Assembly (NCBI GenBank): GCA_026786155.1
Contig: JAJAYR010000327.1
Location: forward strand, 1 to 20,899
Source: Pyrinomonadaceae bacterium
GTDB lineage: Bacteria; Acidobacteriota; Blastocatellia; Pyrinomonadales; Pyrinomonadaceae
DNA: 20,899 nucleotides
Direction of reading: 5' to 3'
Each line of letters begins with the position of its first letter. Positions within the stretch are counted from its first letter, which is position 1. Position numbers and translations under genes: made by a program. The notes beneath the pieces are model-generated. The model saw nothing but the letters and a program-made list of their open reading frames with translations, had not been told where the DNA came from and searched no databases. Of this stretch, positions 19,503 to 20,899 are shown piece by piece.

Positions 19503-20899
19503 AATAATATAAACGGCTTCCCAGATTCCGCAGCTGATAAAATGTGAAAAGAGCGCGACATACAAATCTGAAACGTGATGATAGGCGATGCCGCCGTAGC
19601 CGCCGTAACGGATGTGATACTCCGCCATCAGATTTTGTTCGCTCAAATCGTATTTCGTGCCGTCGGCGGAGGCGTGAGTGCCGTCGCCCCAGAATTTCGG
19701 CAATCGAAACAGATGATAACTGTCCAACAGATCAACCAGTCCGGCATCGAGTTTTTTAGTGTTGATATGGCGGCGGTTGACAAAGGAAAGCATATGACCG
19801 GAAACGATGCCGCGCATATGACGGGCGGCTTGCGTCGGACCTAGATTGCAGCCGTAAGTAAAAAGCGTCAGCAGATAGCGTTCGACCGGGCGCGTCAGTT
19901 TCGGGTCGGAGCCGGACAGCGGTCCGAAATGCCTTGTCCATCCGGTGTGAAACTGCACATTTGAAAGAATGTCCAAAAGATTGCGTTCCGGCATTCGCGC
20001 CAGAATAGCGTCTTCCAGTTTTTTAGCAGTTACCGAGGTTTCCTTCTTTTCACCCTTTTTTAAGACTAATGTGCCTTTCTCGTCAATTGATAAAGCCGAG
20101 TTTTTCGGGTAACTTTTGTCAATCTCATCAGCGACGGTTGAAAGTTCCTCCTTTAATCGGGCAACAAACCCGGAAGCGGCTGCAGGCAATTCGACTTCGG
20201 TGCAATATTCCTCAACCAAGGATTTACAGTCCTGCCAATCAAGCAGACCGTCGCGGTAATCGCCGTATTCTTCCGAATCAATCACGGCAATGTCGCCCGA
20301 TTTGAGTTCCTGCGCCAGATGGGAGAAAACACAAACTTCAAACAACTTACGGTCATAAAAGGGGCGCTCGTCAATCATTTTGAGAACAAGATTTTGCCAT
20401 TTCTCTTCGGCGAACGACAAATCACAAGTAGCTTCCAAATAGTCGCCGCGCCGATTTTCATTGGCAGTCAGAAATTCAAGCGCGGACTGCATCGAATCGT
20501 CCCGGCTGGTTGATTTGAATTCAAGTGCTGTAATCAAGCGAAATAACGCGCTGCGGTGACTGCGGTAGAATTTCCAGAGCAGCGGAAAATAGTTATTGCC
20601 GTGAAAGGCTTCGAGTTGTTCACAGTCTTCGAGCAGTGCCGGAATATTGTGATTGCCGAGAATGTTTCGGAGGCTTTGTCCGACAACCGCATCTGATTGC
20701 TCCAAATCAACCGTTTGTAGAACTCCCGAAAAAATCGTCACCAGTCTTTCGCTTTTCTCCAGGTGTTTAATTTGAATTGCCTGAAGTGCATCTTTGCCGT
20801 TTTGGGGCAATTTGGCAATTCGCCTGATAAACATTCGTGCGAGAGCATCGCGGGTTTTAATATGGGCGCGTCGAATCAGACAAATCAGTAAAGCACATC
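19503..20899 (-). pseudogene. tnpA: Tn3-family transposase gene, truncated by the ISL3 element (runs off right edge)
   Basis: The minus-strand frame is open from the right edge to 19503, about 465 codons. Segments typical of Tn3 TnpA are present: LTLFTYGCNLGPTQAARHM, LPKFWGDGTHASADGTKYD containing the first catalytic aspartate, AEYHIRYGGYGGIAYHHVSDLYVALFSHFI, and CGIWEAVYII. Right after that isoleucine the insertion-sequence repeat begins. The following residues (GSTANLMESAKIG...) to 19428 come from the insertion sequence and are not transposase. The remaining catalytic Asp and Glu, and the C-terminal third of the usual roughly 1000-residue protein, are absent and do not reappear beyond the insertion sequence. 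The gene is therefore dead. The start codon is outside the window. No resolvase gene or terminal repeat of a Tn3 element was seen here. Confidence 0.9.

Noticed and set aside
18247..19510. Eight-base target duplication of the ISL3 element
   Set aside because: Flanks ATAATTTT and AATAATAT are both A/T-rich but not identical in any register.

Overview
The window looks like a bacterial chromosome of intermediate GC, dense in genes on both strands. The protein families, the long charged or Thr/Pro-rich envelope proteins and the reiterated short-word repeats between genes fit Acidobacteriota (Blastocatellia/Pyrinomonadaceae-like). That placement is inferred from gene style alone; there is no rRNA or tRNA marker in the window.

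Bases 1-3001 (minus strand) hold a protein-quality cluster: a two-CBS-domain protein, then a small heat-shock protein, a Uma2-type PD-(D/E)XK protein and Lon protease. The last three run head to tail almost without gaps; Lon leaves the window at its left edge. Bases 3161-5231 (plus) hold a small Rieske protein, a decayed HAD-phosphatase remnant on the other strand, and a secreted alpha/beta hydrolase. The hydrolase has a well-formed promoter and a 117-base self-complementary leader. Bases 5496-9053 hold, on the minus strand, a ferredoxin, quinolinate synthase NadA and an orphan sensor histidine kinase. On the plus strand there is a 64-residue protein followed by a 23-bp perfect hairpin. A cloverleaf-shaped repeat lies between that hairpin and the kinase.

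Bases 9332-15372 (plus) are envelope and housekeeping genes: a periplasmic penicillin-binding-protein transpeptidase with a long charged N-terminal helix, an exported helical/TPR-like protein with a Thr/Pro tail, RNase III, signal peptidase I and pseudouridine-5'-phosphate glycosidase.

From about 15344 to the right edge the window becomes accessory DNA, all minus strand: an FkbM-type methyltransferase; a type III restriction-like helicase broken by an in-frame TAG and truncated at its 3' end; an intact DUF4160-DUF2442 pair; two MITE-like elements of 138-139 bp with perfect terminal inverted repeats; fragments of two other genes; and a complete ISL3-family insertion sequence sitting exactly at the broken end of a Tn3-family transposase gene. 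The ISL3 copy has no matching target duplication, so DNA on one side was probably lost. This is best read as a former defence or mobile island that is being eroded.

The most unusual items are the structured leader of the hydrolase gene, the cloverleaf repeat at 7417-7492, the heptamer-based foldback repeats at several gene borders, and the eroded helicase/DUF4160/DUF2442 island. No CRISPR array, tRNA or rRNA gene was seen.
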